Shown here: positions 16,853-26,050 of the stretch, piece after piece
Layout: each line of letters starts with the position of its first letter
Position numbering within the stretch: the stretch's first letter is position 1
Source of the DNA: Lentzea flava
GTDB lineage: Bacteria; Actinomycetota; Actinomycetes; Mycobacteriales; Pseudonocardiaceae
DNA length: 64,000 bases
Assembly: GCF_014648475.1 (NCBI RefSeq)
Contig: NZ_BMRE01000048.1
Span: 1 to 64,000, forward strand
Direction of reading: 5' to 3'
Position numbers and translations under genes: made by a program
Notes under the pieces: model-generated
What the model was told of the DNA's origin: nothing
Database searches by the model: none
What the model saw: only the letters and a program-made list of their open reading frames with translations

Positions 16853-17998
16853 GTGATTCCGGTTATGCGGCCGTTGCTCGGCGAAGAAGAAGCGCTCGCC
16901 GCCGCCGAGGCCGTGCGGTCCGGGTGGGTGGCGCAGGGCCCGAGGGTCCGGGAGTTCGAAGAGGCGTTCGCCGCGTCCGTCGGCGCCCGGCACGGTGTGG
17001 CCGTGTCGTCGTGCACCACCGGGCTGCACCTCGCCGTGCACCTGCTCGGCGTCGGGCCCGGCGATGAGGTGGTCGTGCCGTCGCTGTCGTTCATCGCGAC
17101 CGCCAACGCGGTGCGCTACACCGGTGCGACGCCCGTCTTCGCCGACGTCGATGCCGCGACCGGCAACCTCACCGCGGCCACGGTGGAACCGGTTCTCACC
17201 GCCAGGACGCGTGCCGTGATGGTCGTGCACCAGGCCGGCGTGCCCGCCGACGTCGAGGCCCTCAAGGCGTTGTGCGAGCCGCGCGGCATCCCGGTGATCG
17301 AGGACGCGGCGTGCGCCGCCGGCTCGACGTACCAGGGGAAGCCGGTTGGCACGAACGCGGTGCTGGCCGCCTGGTCGTTCCACCCGCGCAAGCTCCTCAC
17401 CACCGGTGAGGGCGGCATGGTCACCACGGACGACGCCGACTGGGCCGTTCGGCTCAAGCGGTTGCGGGAGCACGGGATGAGCGTGTCCGCTGCCGACCGC
17501 CACCACGGCGGGTCCGCGGTCATCGAGCAGTACCTGGAGACCGCGTTCAACTACCGGATGACCGACATCCAGGCCGCCGTCGGCCTGGTGCAGCTGTCCA
17601 AACTGGACGCGATCATCGCCCGCCGGCGTGAGCTGGCCGCGCGCTACCACGAGCTGCTCGCCGGTGTTCCCGGTGTCACGGCGGTGCGCGACCCCGAGTA
17701 CGGGACGACGAACTACCAGTCGTTCTGGGTCTGGCTGCCCGGCGAGGCGCCGGACCGTCAGGAAATCCTTGCGGGCCTTGCCGAACGCGGAGTGTCGGCA
17801 CGGCGCGGAATCATGGCGTCACACCTCGAACCCGCCTACGAGGGGCACCCCGGCGCGCCGCTGCCGGTGACGGAGGCCTTCACGGCCAGGACGCTGATTC
17901 TCCCGCTGTTCCACGACATGACCAACGACGATCAGGACACCGTCGTGTCAGCGTTGTCGGAAACTCTTCACACACCCCATCTGACCGTCCGTGGTTGA
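16853..17998 (+). CDS. DegT/DnrJ/EryC1 PLP-dependent sugar aminotransferase
   Basis: A 381-residue PLP enzyme that transfers an amino group to a keto nucleotide sugar. Fold motifs: GPRVREFEEAFA, SCTTGLHLAV, PSLSFIATANAV, EDAACAAGS (Asp binding the pyridine nitrogen) and SFHPRK with Lys180 forming the Schiff base, then TTGEGG. The GTG start follows GAGG at the right distance; the nearby ATG at 16865 would cut the conserved N-terminus. It sits downstream of the tandem hairpin repeats and may pair with the NeuD/PglD-like acetyltransferase at 22925 to give an N-acetylated 4-amino sugar. No 4,6-dehydratase of the PglF type is seen in the window, so its keto-sugar source is open. Confidence 0.88.
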   Translation: MIPVMRPLLGEEEALAAAEAVRSGWVAQGPRVREFEEAFAASVGARHGVAVSSCTTGLHLAVHLLGVGPGDEVVVPSLSFIATANAVRYTGATPVFADVDAATGNLTAATVEPVLTARTRAVMVVHQAGVPADVEALKALCEPRGIPVIEDAACAAGSTYQGKPVGTNAVLAAWSFHPRKLLTTGEGGMVTTDDADWAVRLKRLREHGMSVSAADRHHGGSAVIEQYLETAFNYRMTDIQAAVGLVQLSKLDAIIARRRELAARYHELLAGVPGVTAVRDPEYGTTNYQSFWVWLPGEAPDRQEILAGLAERGVSARRGIMASHLEPAYEGHPGAPLPVTEAFTARTLILPLFHDMTNDDQDTVVSALSETLHTPHLTVRG

Positions 17999-18146
17999 AA
18001 GATAAAGATTCAGGTTGCACCGGAAGATTTTTGTGTTGCCACGTAACGGTTCCAACGAGATCGCCGACGTTCGGAGTAGCAGCCCTGTGCTGTCCAGCGT
18101 AGTGCGCGGATCACACACGGTAACTCCGTCCGAGAGGTGAAACCCC

Positions 18147-21100
18147 ATGGTGGCTCAGCAGTCGCGTCTCGTGCGAGTGCTTGTGATCACGGCGTTAATC
18201 GCATCCACGATGTTCGTCCTAGGTGTGTTCAACGCGCCCAGCGCACACGCGGCTCCGTGTGACTTCCCGGTCACCAACAAGGTCGCGTGCGAGAACACCC
18301 AGCCCGGTGCCGACAACTGGCAGGCCCAGTACCGCGACGACGCGATCCTCGGCTACACCACGGACATCAGCTACACCCCCGGCCAGACCGTCAACTTCAA
18401 GATGCTGACGTCGGCGTCGTCCTACAAGCTCGACATCTACCGGCTCGGCTGGTACGCGGGCAAGGGCGCGCGCTACATGGGCACGGTCAACCGGAACACA
18501 CCGCAGAACCAGCCACCATGTCTGCGGGACGGACCGACCGCGCTCATCGACTGCGGCAACTGGGCCGTGTCGGTCAGCTGGAACATCCCCGCCACCGCGG
18601 TGTCCGGCATCTACTACGCGCGCCTGACGCGCAACGACACCGGCGCGGAGAACGAGATCGTGTTCGTCGTCCGCGACGACACCTCGACGTCCAAGATCTT
18701 CTTCCAGACCTCCGACGCCACCTGGGTCGCCTACAACCGCTACGGCGGCAACAGCCTCTACTTCGGTGACGGCCCCGGCCAGGGCGGCTCGTCGTACAAG
18801 GTCAGCTACAACCGCCCGTACACCGGCGGCGACGGCGACGAGAACTTCATCTTCAACGCCGAGTACCCGATGCTGAGGTTCCTGGAGCGCAACGGGTACG
18901 ACGTGAGCTACACGACCGACATGGACTCGGCCCGGCGCGGGCACCTGATCAAGAACCACAAGGTGTTCATGGCCGTCGGCCACGACGAGTACTGGTCGAA
19001 CGAGCAGTGGAACAACGTCATGGCGGCCCGCGACGCCGGCGTGCACATGGCGTTCCTGACGGGCAACGAGATCTTCTGGAAGACCCGCTGGGAGAAGAGC
19101 ATCGACTCGTCCCAGACGGACTGGCGCACGCTCGCCTGCTTCAAGGAGACCAAGGGCACCCAGAACGACGGCCTGAACGACTGGACCGGCACGTGGCGCG
19201 ACCCGCGCTACAGCCCGCCGCAGGACGGTGGCAGGCCGGAGAACGCGTTGCTGGGCAACATGTTCACCGTCAACGGCCGCCGCGACGACTCGCTGCAGGT
19301 GCCCGCCGCGTACGGCAAGATGCGGCTCTGGCGCAACACCGACCTGCCGAACCTGGCCTCCGGCACCACGTACACGTTCCAGCCCGGCACCCTGGGCTAC
19401 GAGTGGAACACCGTGTACGACAACGGTTATCAGCCCGCCGGTGTGGCCCAGATGTCGCGCACCACGGTCAACCTCGACGGCTACTACGGGCTGAAGAACT
19501 ACGGCGACGAGTACGGCTCGGGCCCCGAGACGCACGCGATCACGTACTACAAGGCGCCTTCCGGTGCGCTGGTGTTCGGCGCGGGCACCGTCCAGTGGGC
19601 GTGGGGAGTGGACGACGAGCACGCGTTCCTCACCAACACCCCGACGTCGGACAAGCGGATCAAGCAGGCGACCGTCAACTTCCTCGCGGACATGGGCGTG
19701 CAGCCCTACCAGCTGTGGGCGGCCGACCAGCTCGTCATCTCCGGTGCCATCAACGACAACGCGGCGCCGAGCGTGCTCATCACGGACCAGCCGGCGCAGT
19801 CCACCGTCGGCCAGCCGTACACGTTCGGCGGCACCGTGATCGACGCGTCCGGCAAGGTCGCGGGCGTCGAGGTGTCGACCGACGGCGGCACCCGCTGGCA
19901 CTACGCCAACTGGCAGGCGGGCCAGACGACGTGGAGCTACACGTACACGCCGTCGCAGTCCGGCACCGCGTCGCTGAAGGTGCGCGCGGTCGACGACTCG
20001 CTGAACCTGTCCACGCCGGTGCAGGCCACGCCGAACGTGGCGGCCCGCACCTGCCCGTGCGGCATGTTCTCCGGCCAGGAGGTCCCGAAGGTCACCTCCG
20101 CCAACGACAACTCCCAGCTCGAGCTCGGCGTGAAGTGGCGGGCCGCGAGCAACGGCTACGTCCGCGGCGTGAAGTTCTACAAGGGCACCGGCAACACCGG
20201 CACGCACACCGGGTCGCTGTGGTCCGCGAACGGCGACCTGCTCGCCACCGGCACGTTCACCAACGAGTCGCCGACGGGCTGGCAGACGCTGCTCTTCCCG
20301 TCGCCGGTCGCGGTGACCGCCAACACGACCTACGTGGTCTCGTACTTCACGCCGACCGGTCACTTCGCGTACGACACCGGCGGGTTCTTCAACCAGCAGG
20401 CGTACATGGAGCCGATCACCGGCCTGAAGTCCGGTGTGGACGGACCGAACGGCGTGTTCCGCTTCGGCGCCGGGTTCCCGAACAACTCGTTCGACAACAC
20501 CAACTACTGGGTCGACGTGGTGTGGGCGCCGGACCCCGGTCCCGACACCCGCGCGCCGATCCAGACCGCGATGTCGCCGGTGTCCAACGCCGGTTCGGTC
20601 GCGCTCAACACCACGGTGTCCGGCACGTTCGACGAGAACGTCACGCTGAGCTCGGCCCAGGTCACGGTGACCGGCCCGGCCGGTGCCGTCAGCGGCACGA
20701 AGTCGTTGTCCGCCGACGCCCGCACGGTGACGTTCACACCGTCGGCCCCGCTCGCGGCCGCCACGTCCTACACGGTCACGATGAAGGCCGCGGACGCGTC
20801 GAACAACATGTCCACGCAGTCGAGCTGGACGTTCACGACCGGATCGCCGCGCCCGGCGAACTGCCCGTGCACGATCTGGGACGACTTCGCGGCACCCGCG
20901 GTGGTCGACTCCGGTGACAACACCGCGGTCGAGCTCGGCACCAAGGTCCGCTTCGACGGCAAGGGCGAGGTGCTCGGCGTCCGCTTCTACAAGGGCGCGG
21001 GCAACACCGGCACGCACACCGGTTCACTGTGGACCTCGTCGGGCCAGCTGCTGGCCCAGGGCACGTTCAGCGGTGAGACCACGTCCGGCTGGCAGAAGCT

Positions 21101-22928
21101 GATGTTCACCTCGCCGGTCGCGGTGCAGGCGAACACGACCTACGTCGTCTCGTACTACGCCCCGAACGGCAAGTACTCGGTGAGCTCCGGCTACTTCAAC
21201 GGCCAGGGCGCGGACTACCAGTCGCTGCACGCGCTCGCCAACGGCGTCGACGGCGGCAACGGCGTCTACCGCTACGGCAGCGGCGGCGGGTTCCCGAACT
21301 CGTCGTACAACGCGACCAACTACTGGGTCGACGTCATCTACCGCAACGGCCTGAACGGCGACACCACGCCGCCGTCGCTGACGAACCGCACGCCGGCCGT
21401 CGACGCAACGAACGTGGGCCTGCAGAGCACGCTGACGGCGACGTTCAACGAGCCGGTCGACCCCGCGTCGGCGCAGATCTGGCTGACCGACCCCAAGGGC
21501 GCCAAGCTGTCCGGCTCGGTGTCGCTGTCCGCGGACCAGAAGACCGTGACGTGGACGCCGTCCGGCAAGCTCGTCGCCGGCACGCGGTACCAGGCGCACG
21601 TGGGCATCGCGGACGTCAACGGCGTCGCGATGCCGACGCCCGCGGAGTGGGGCTTCACGACCACGACCACGCCCACCTGTCCGTGTTCGCTGTTCAGCAC
21701 GGCCACGGTGCCGACCGTGACGTCGTCCGACGACGGCGGCGCGTACGAACTCGGTGTGCGGTTCACGCCGCAGCAGTCCGGCCAGATCACCGGTGTCCGC
21801 TTCTACAAGGGCGCGGGCAACACCGGCACGCACACCGGCTCGCTGTGGAACGCGTCCGGTCAGCGGCTCGCGACCGGCACGTTCTCGAACGAGACCGCGA
21901 CCGGCTGGCAGACGCTGACGTTCTCGCAGCCCGTCGTCGTGAGCGCCGGGCAGACCTACACCGCGTCGTACACGACGACCACCGGCCACTACGCGGTGAA
22001 CGGCGGGTACTTCTCGACGGGTGCGGTGAACTCGCCGCCGCTGACGGCACCGCAGGAGCAGAACGGCGTGTTCGTGCCCGGCTCCGGCTTCCCGACGATG
22101 ACGTACGGCTCCGGCAACTACTGGGTCGACGTCGTCTACCAGCCGAACGCGGACAACGCGGCACCGGTGCTGCAGTCGCACACGCCGCTGTCCGGAGCGT
22201 CCGAAGTGGACCTGACGTCGGTGGTCACCGCGTCGTTCGACGAGGCCGTCGACCTGAACGGCGCGCAGTTCACGGTCAGCGATCCCGGTGGCGCTCGCAT
22301 CGCCGGCACGCTGTCGCTGTCGCCGGACGGCAGGATGGTCACGTTCACGCCGGCCGCCAGGCTCGCGGCGTCCACTGTGTACACGGTGTCGGTGAAGATG
22401 TCCGACACGTTCGGCAACATGATGGCGAACCCGGTCACGTGGTCGTTCACCTCGGCGACGACGCAGACCTGTCCGTGCTCGCTGTTCAGCGCGGCGACCG
22501 TGCCGACGGTGACCTCCGCGGACGACACCGGCGCGTACGAGCTGGGCGTGAAGTTCACGTCCACGGCCAACGGCCAGATCACCGCGGTGAAGTTCTACAA
22601 GGGCGCCGGGAACACCGGCACCCACACCGGATCGCTCTGGTCCGCGGACGGCCAGCGCCTGGCCACCGGCACGTTCTCGAACGAGACCGAGTCGGGCTGG
22701 CAGACGCTGACGTTCTCGTCGCCGGTGTCGATCACGGCCGGGACCACTTACGTGGCCTCGTACACGACCACCACGGGTCACTACGCGGTGAACGCCGGCT
22801 ACTTCGGCACGGTGACCTCGCCGCCGCTGGGTGCCACGGCGTCGGCGGGTGTGTTCACCGCCGGGTCCGGGTTCCCGACGACGACCTACAACGGTGGCAA
22901 CTACTGGGTCGACGTGGTGTTCCAGTGA
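18147..22928 (+). CDS. Large secreted protein: DMFase-like domain, Ig domains and four DUF4082 repeats
   Basis: A 1593-residue exported protein. A signal peptide covers about residues 1-36. Residues 45-530 resemble the large-subunit domain of N,N-dimethylformamidase (YNRYGGNSLYF, VGHDEYWS, FLTGNEIFWKTRW), a family here usually of unknown activity. An Ig-like domain follows (about 540-630). Four DUF4082 modules begin at CPC motifs near residues 635, 905, 1178 and 1441 (GVKFYKGxGNTGTHTGSLW in each), separated by three Big_5-like Ig domains. It lies inside the biosynthetic operon and overlaps the next gene by GTGA. Such architecture suggests binding or processing of the exported polysaccharide at the cell surface, which is inference. 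A 148-base gap upstream may carry a promoter with a GTAACG motif. Confidence 0.85.
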   Translation: MVAQQSRLVRVLVITALIASTMFVLGVFNAPSAHAAPCDFPVTNKVACENTQPGADNWQAQYRDDAILGYTTDISYTPGQTVNFKMLTSASSYKLDIYRLGWYAGKGARYMGTVNRNTPQNQPPCLRDGPTALIDCGNWAVSVSWNIPATAVSGIYYARLTRNDTGAENEIVFVVRDDTSTSKIFFQTSDATWVAYNRYGGNSLYFGDGPGQGGSSYKVSYNRPYTGGDGDENFIFNAEYPMLRFLERNGYDVSYTTDMDSARRGHLIKNHKVFMAVGHDEYWSNEQWNNVMAARDAGVHMAFLTGNEIFWKTRWEKSIDSSQTDWRTLACFKETKGTQNDGLNDWTGTWRDPRYSPPQDGGRPENALLGNMFTVNGRRDDSLQVPAAYGKMRLWRNTDLPNLASGTTYTFQPGTLGYEWNTVYDNGYQPAGVAQMSRTTVNLDGYYGLKNYGDEYGSGPETHAITYYKAPSGALVFGAGTVQWAWGVDDEHAFLTNTPTSDKRIKQATVNFLADMGVQPYQLWAADQLVISGAINDNAAPSVLITDQPAQSTVGQPYTFGGTVIDASGKVAGVEVSTDGGTRWHYANWQAGQTTWSYTYTPSQSGTASLKVRAVDDSLNLSTPVQATPNVAARTCPCGMFSGQEVPKVTSANDNSQLELGVKWRAASNGYVRGVKFYKGTGNTGTHTGSLWSANGDLLATGTFTNESPTGWQTLLFPSPVAVTANTTYVVSYFTPTGHFAYDTGGFFNQQAYMEPITGLKSGVDGPNGVFRFGAGFPNNSFDNTNYWVDVVWAPDPGPDTRAPIQTAMSPVSNAGSVALNTTVSGTFDENVTLSSAQVTVTGPAGAVSGTKSLSADARTVTFTPSAPLAAATSYTVTMKAADASNNMSTQSSWTFTTGSPRPANCPCTIWDDFAAPAVVDSGDNTAVELGTKVRFDGKGEVLGVRFYKGAGNTGTHTGSLWTSSGQLLAQGTFSGETTSGWQKLMFTSPVAVQANTTYVVSYYAPNGKYSVSSGYFNGQGADYQSLHALANGVDGGNGVYRYGSGGGFPNSSYNATNYWVDVIYRNGLNGDTTPPSLTNRTPAVDATNVGLQSTLTATFNEPVDPASAQIWLTDPKGAKLSGSVSLSADQKTVTWTPSGKLVAGTRYQAHVGIADVNGVAMPTPAEWGFTTTTTPTCPCSLFSTATVPTVTSSDDGGAYELGVRFTPQQSGQITGVRFYKGAGNTGTHTGSLWNASGQRLATGTFSNETATGWQTLTFSQPVVVSAGQTYTASYTTTTGHYAVNGGYFSTGAVNSPPLTAPQEQNGVFVPGSGFPTMTYGSGNYWVDVVYQPNADNAAPVLQSHTPLSGASEVDLTSVVTASFDEAVDLNGAQFTVSDPGGARIAGTLSLSPDGRMVTFTPAARLAASTVYTVSVKMSDTFGNMMANPVTWSFTSATTQTCPCSLFSAATVPTVTSADDTGAYELGVKFTSTANGQITAVKFYKGAGNTGTHTGSLWSADGQRLATGTFSNETESGWQTLTFSSPVSITAGTTYVASYTTTTGHYAVNAGYFGTVTSPPLGATASAGVFTAGSGFPTTTYNGGNYWVDVVFQ
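20040..22925 (+). repeat. Four in-frame coding repeats (~790-815 bp period)
   Basis: Nearly identical DNA blocks encode the four DUF4082 modules; their CPC codons lie near 20051, 20866, 21680 and 22470. The most conserved stretch encodes FYKGAGNTGTHTGSLW. The blocks are similar enough to recombine, so copy number could vary between strains or be miscounted in assembly. Confidence 0.75.
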
Positions 22929-23572
22929 CGCCACAGCCGTTGCTGCTGATCGGGGCAGGTGGACTCGCTCGCGAGGTGCTCGCGGCGGTCCGCCTCCTCC
23001 CGGACGTCTGGAACCCCGTCGGGGCGCTGGACGACACCGCCGCCCTGCACGGCACCCTGATCGACGGGGTGCCCGTGCTGGGCGGGATCTCGCAGCTGGC
23101 TGAGCACCCGGACGCGGCCGTCGTGTGTTGCGTCGCGAACGCGCGGCGGCCGTTGTCCCGCTTGTCCCTGGTGTCACGGCTGGGGCTGCCGGACGAGCGG
23201 TGGGCGACCGTCGTGCACCCGGCGGCCGTCACGTCCGGTGCGACGCTCGGCTGTGGCACGGTTCTGCTGGCGGGTGTCGTGATCACGACCCCGCTGTCGA
23301 TCGGCAGGCACGTGGTGGCGATGCCGCACGTGCTGATCACCCACGACGACGAGGTGTCGGACGGCGTCACGTTCGCCGGCCGCGCCTCGCTCGGGGGCTC
23401 GGTGTTCGTGGGGGAGTCCGCGTACCTGGGACAGGGAGCCATGGTGCGCGAAGGGTGCAAGATCGGCGCCGGTGCCGTCGTCGGCATGGGAGCCGTTGTC
23501 CTGCAGGACGTTCCCGCAGGAGAGACGTGGGCCGGTGTGCCGGCCCGCCCGTTGCGTGGGGAGAGCGCGTGA
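22925..23572 (+). CDS. NeuD/PglD-like sugar O- or N-acetyltransferase
   Basis: A 215-residue acyltransferase. An N-terminal Rossmann-like domain opens with LLLIGAGGLAREVL, which binds the nucleotide sugar in PglD. From about residue 85 a left-handed beta-helix of hexapeptide repeats follows (VVHPAAVTSGATLGCGTVLL and later GAGAVVGMGAVVLQDVPAG), which binds acetyl-CoA. The catalytic histidine is probably in HVLITHDDEV. It would acetylate an amino sugar made by one of the DegT enzymes. The GTG start overlaps the stop of the large secreted protein gene, and its own stop overlaps the next start (GTGA both times). Confidence 0.87.
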   Translation: MTPQPLLLIGAGGLAREVLAAVRLLPDVWNPVGALDDTAALHGTLIDGVPVLGGISQLAEHPDAAVVCCVANARRPLSRLSLVSRLGLPDERWATVVHPAAVTSGATLGCGTVLLAGVVITTPLSIGRHVVAMPHVLITHDDEVSDGVTFAGRASLGGSVFVGESAYLGQGAMVREGCKIGAGAVVGMGAVVLQDVPAGETWAGVPARPLRGESA

Positions 23573-24648
23573 TCGAGATTCCGCTGGTGGACCTGCGTGC
23601 CCAGCACGAGCAGGTGGCCGACGAGGTGGCCGACGGCTGGGCAGAGGTGCTCAAGACGACAGCCTTCATCAACGGCCCGCAGGTCGCCCGGTTCGAGTCG
23701 GAGTTCGCCGCCTACCAGGAAGTTCCGCACGCGATCGGGGTCGGCAACGGCACCGACGCGATCGAACTCGCGTTGCGTGCGCTCGATGTGGGCCACGGCG
23801 ACGAGGTCGTGCTGCCCGCCAACACCTTCATCGCCACCGCGGAGGCGGTCGCGCGTTGTGGCGCAACGCCGGTGCTGGTGGACTGCGTCGACGACACGTT
23901 GCTGATCGACGCCTCCCAGGTGTCCTCTGTGGTCACTTCGCGCACCAAGGCCGTTGTGCCGGTGCACCTCTACGGCCAGGCCGCGCCCGTCGAGCTGATC
24001 ACCGGTGTGCCGGTCGTCGAGGACGCCGCGCAGGCTCAGGGCGCGCGTCGCAACGGCGTGTCCGTCGGCGGCCTCGGTGTCGCCGCCGCGACCTCGTTCT
24101 ACCCCGGCAAGAACCTCGGCGCGTACGGCGACGGCGGCGCGGTGCTCACCACGTCCGACGCCATCGCGGAGTCGGTGAAGCTCCTGCGCGAGCACGGTTC
24201 GCCGCGCAAGTACGAGCACCCGGTGCTCGGCTTCAACAGCCGCCTCGACACGCTGCAGGCCGTGGTGCTGTCGGCGAAGCTGCGCCGCCTGGAGGGCTGG
24301 AACCAGGCCCGCCGCGCGGCCGCGGCCAGGTACACCGAGATGCTGGCGGACGTCGAGCGCGTGCGCGTTCCCGTGGTGCTGGACGGCAACCTGCCGGTGT
24401 GGCACCTCTACGTCGTGCGCGTGCCGGACCGCGACCGCGTGCTGTCCTCCCTGCACGCCGCCGGCATCGGGGCGGGCATCCACTACCCGACACCGCTGCA
24501 CAGGACGGGCGCGTTCGGTCACCTGGACGGCTCGTTCCCGGTCGCCGAGCAGTCCGCCGCGGAGCTGCTGTCGCTACCGTTGTTCCCGGAGATCACCGAG
24601 TCGCAGCAGACTCGCGTGGTGGAGGCACTGACGGAGGCCCTGAAGTGA
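23569..24648 (+). CDS. DegT-family aminotransferase (WbpE/WlbC-like)
   Basis: A 359-residue PLP-dependent sugar aminotransferase. GNGTDAIELALRAL, LPANTFIATAEAV, EDAAQAQGA and SFYPGKNLGAYGDGG (Lys181 carries PLP) are the family core. The motif PLVDLRAQ at the N-terminus and HYPTPLH near the C-terminus are typical of the WbpE/FdtB branch, which aminates a 3-keto sugar. With the Gfo/Idh/MocA dehydrogenase (14551) and the WbpD-like acetyltransferase directly downstream it completes the C3 amination steps of a diamino-uronic acid. The GTG start lies within the upstream stop and has GGGGAG before it. Confidence 0.9.
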   Translation: MIEIPLVDLRAQHEQVADEVADGWAEVLKTTAFINGPQVARFESEFAAYQEVPHAIGVGNGTDAIELALRALDVGHGDEVVLPANTFIATAEAVARCGATPVLVDCVDDTLLIDASQVSSVVTSRTKAVVPVHLYGQAAPVELITGVPVVEDAAQAQGARRNGVSVGGLGVAAATSFYPGKNLGAYGDGGAVLTTSDAIAESVKLLREHGSPRKYEHPVLGFNSRLDTLQAVVLSAKLRRLEGWNQARRAAAARYTEMLADVERVRVPVVLDGNLPVWHLYVVRVPDRDRVLSSLHAAGIGAGIHYPTPLHRTGAFGHLDGSFPVAEQSAAELLSLPLFPEITESQQTRVVEALTEALK

Positions 24649-25220
24649 CTGACGCGGCGAAGAGCGGTGTGCGGGTGCACCCGCACGGGCTGTGCGAATC
24701 CTCCGATGTCGGCGACGGCACCCGCGTGTGGGCTTTCGCGCACGTGCTGCCCGGCGCCCGCATCGGCCGTGACTGCAACATCTGCGACGGCGCGTTCGTC
24801 GAGTCGCGCGTGGTGCTGGGCGACAACGTCACGGTGAAGAACGGCACGCTGGTGTTCGATGGCGTGACCTGCGAGGACGACGTGTTCCTCGGCCCGAACG
24901 TGTTGTTCACCAACGACCTCAGGCCGCGCGCCCACGTCAAGAAGACCGGCGACGCCCTGGAGACCACCCTGGTCCGCCGCGGCGCGACGCTCGGCGCGGG
25001 CACGGTGGTCGTGTGCGGCACGGAGATCGGCGAGCACGCGTTCGCCGCGGCCGGTTCGGTGATCACCCGCTCGGTGCCCGCGCACGCGTTCGTGGCGGGC
25101 AACCCGGCGGTCGTGAAGGGCTGGGTCTGCGCGTGCGGTGCGCGGCTCTCAGACGACCTCTCCTGCCCGGAATGCGGTACCGGGCACGAGAAGGCCCCGG
25201 ACGGCCTGAAAGCCGTCTAG
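24645..25220 (+). CDS. WbpD/WlbB-like acetyltransferase with C-terminal zinc ribbon
   Basis: A 191-residue hexapeptide acyltransferase: RVWAFAHVLPGARIG, VTVKNGTLVFDGV, FLGPNVLFTND, TLVRRGATLGAG and AFVAGNPA match WbpD/WlbB, which N-acetylates the 3-amino group of UDP-GlcNAc3NA. Cys162, Cys164, Cys174 and Cys177 form a small extra zinc-ribbon at the C-terminus. The GTG start overlaps the aminotransferase stop. It is the last gene of the rightward operon and is followed by a strong terminator hairpin. Confidence 0.88.
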   Translation: MTDAAKSGVRVHPHGLCESSDVGDGTRVWAFAHVLPGARIGRDCNICDGAFVESRVVLGDNVTVKNGTLVFDGVTCEDDVFLGPNVLFTNDLRPRAHVKKTGDALETTLVRRGATLGAGTVVVCGTEIGEHAFAAAGSVITRSVPAHAFVAGNPAVVKGWVCACGARLSDDLSCPECGTGHEKAPDGLKAV

Positions 25221-25231
25221 CGCACGTGTGA

Positions 25232-25258
25232 GGCCGCCGAAGCCCGGCTTCGGCGGCC
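25232..25258. terminator. Strong bidirectional terminator
   Basis: A 12-bp perfect stem (25232-25243 with 25247-25258) and a 3-base loop followed by TTCTC lie between the convergent acetyltransferase and DinB-like genes. Confidence 0.8.
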
Positions 25259-25264
25259 TTCTCG

Positions 25265-25999
25265 CTATTCGGGTTCCCACTCCACGAGCCGGTCCAGCAC
25301 CCGCAGGTCGCCGTCCAGCTTCAACGACTCCCCCTGCGTGCGGCCGTAGAACCACAACAGGAACTCGCGGGCCGGGCCGTGCACGGTGGCGTCGGGCTCG
25401 TCCTCGGCCACGGCGCCGTGCCGGGCACCGTCGGCGTCGAGCCAGATCCGCCACGAGCGGCCCTCGGTGACGTGGTAGTCGAGGACAGCGGGTTCGTGCG
25501 GCCAGGCGCTCGTCGTGGCGACGCAGGTGGACAGGAACTCGTCGACGCCGTCGAGCGCGATCTCGTCCGGCAGCGGCCGCGGATCGCCCGCGGTGAGCTG
25601 CGCGTCGTAGGTGTGCATCGTGATCTCCTGGAGCTGGCGCCGGGCGGCGGCACCGCTGGTCTGCGGTGACTGAGAATCACCCCAGGGCGTCCAGCACCCG
25701 CGGTCCGGACCGGCCTCCTCCAGCGCGGTCAGCAGCTCTCGCGTGGACTCGGCCATCCACGCCACCGCGGCAGTGCGCTCCCGCGGGGCGACGGCGGGAG
25801 TCCTGTCCGGGGGAGCGGAGGCGGGCCCCGCGGCGACGATGGCGGCCCACTTGCGGCGTCCGTCGCCCAGGTGCTGCACGAGGTCGTACAGCGTCCACTC
25901 GGGACAGCTGGGCACCTGCGCGTCGAGGTCGGACGCGGCGACGGCGGCGCAGAAGGCGGCGGTGCGCTCGTCGATCAGCCGCAGGAGATCGGGAAACAT
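25265..25999 (-). CDS. Maleylpyruvate isomerase-type mycothiol-dependent (DinB-like) protein
   Basis: A 244-residue member of the MDMPI/TIGR03083-like group. The N-terminal four-helix DinB-like domain has the pattern CPEWTLYDLVQHLGDG, whose histidine is one of the metal ligands, and a later HTYDAQLTAG segment. The C-terminal MDMPI domain follows from about residue 150. Family members are thought to use mycothiol as cofactor in isomerisation or S-transfer; the substrate is unknown. I used ATG 25999; a GTG at 26008 is an alternative. It is convergent with the operon upstream and seems unrelated to polysaccharide synthesis. Confidence 0.8.
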   Translation of the reverse strand: MFPDLLRLIDERTAAFCAAVAASDLDAQVPSCPEWTLYDLVQHLGDGRRKWAAIVAAGPASAPPDRTPAVAPRERTAAVAWMAESTRELLTALEEAGPDRGCWTPWGDSQSPQTSGAAARRQLQEITMHTYDAQLTAGDPRPLPDEIALDGVDEFLSTCVATTSAWPHEPAVLDYHVTEGRSWRIWLDADGARHGAVAEDEPDATVHGPAREFLLWFYGRTQGESLKLDGDLRVLDRLVEWEPE

Positions 26000-26050
26000 C
26001 AGTTGCACCGCGGCTGTCTACCACCTCGATCGGCGGCGCGACAGCGAATT

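Noticed and set aside
18219..21017. 932-codon open frame on the minus strand
   Set aside because: It mirrors the large secreted protein gene, has Arg/Val/His-biased composition and no domain pattern; it arises from high GC on the antisense strand.
20040..22925. Mobile or duplicated element within the secreted protein gene
   Set aside because: The repeats are in frame and coincide with protein modules, with no terminal repeats or transposase.
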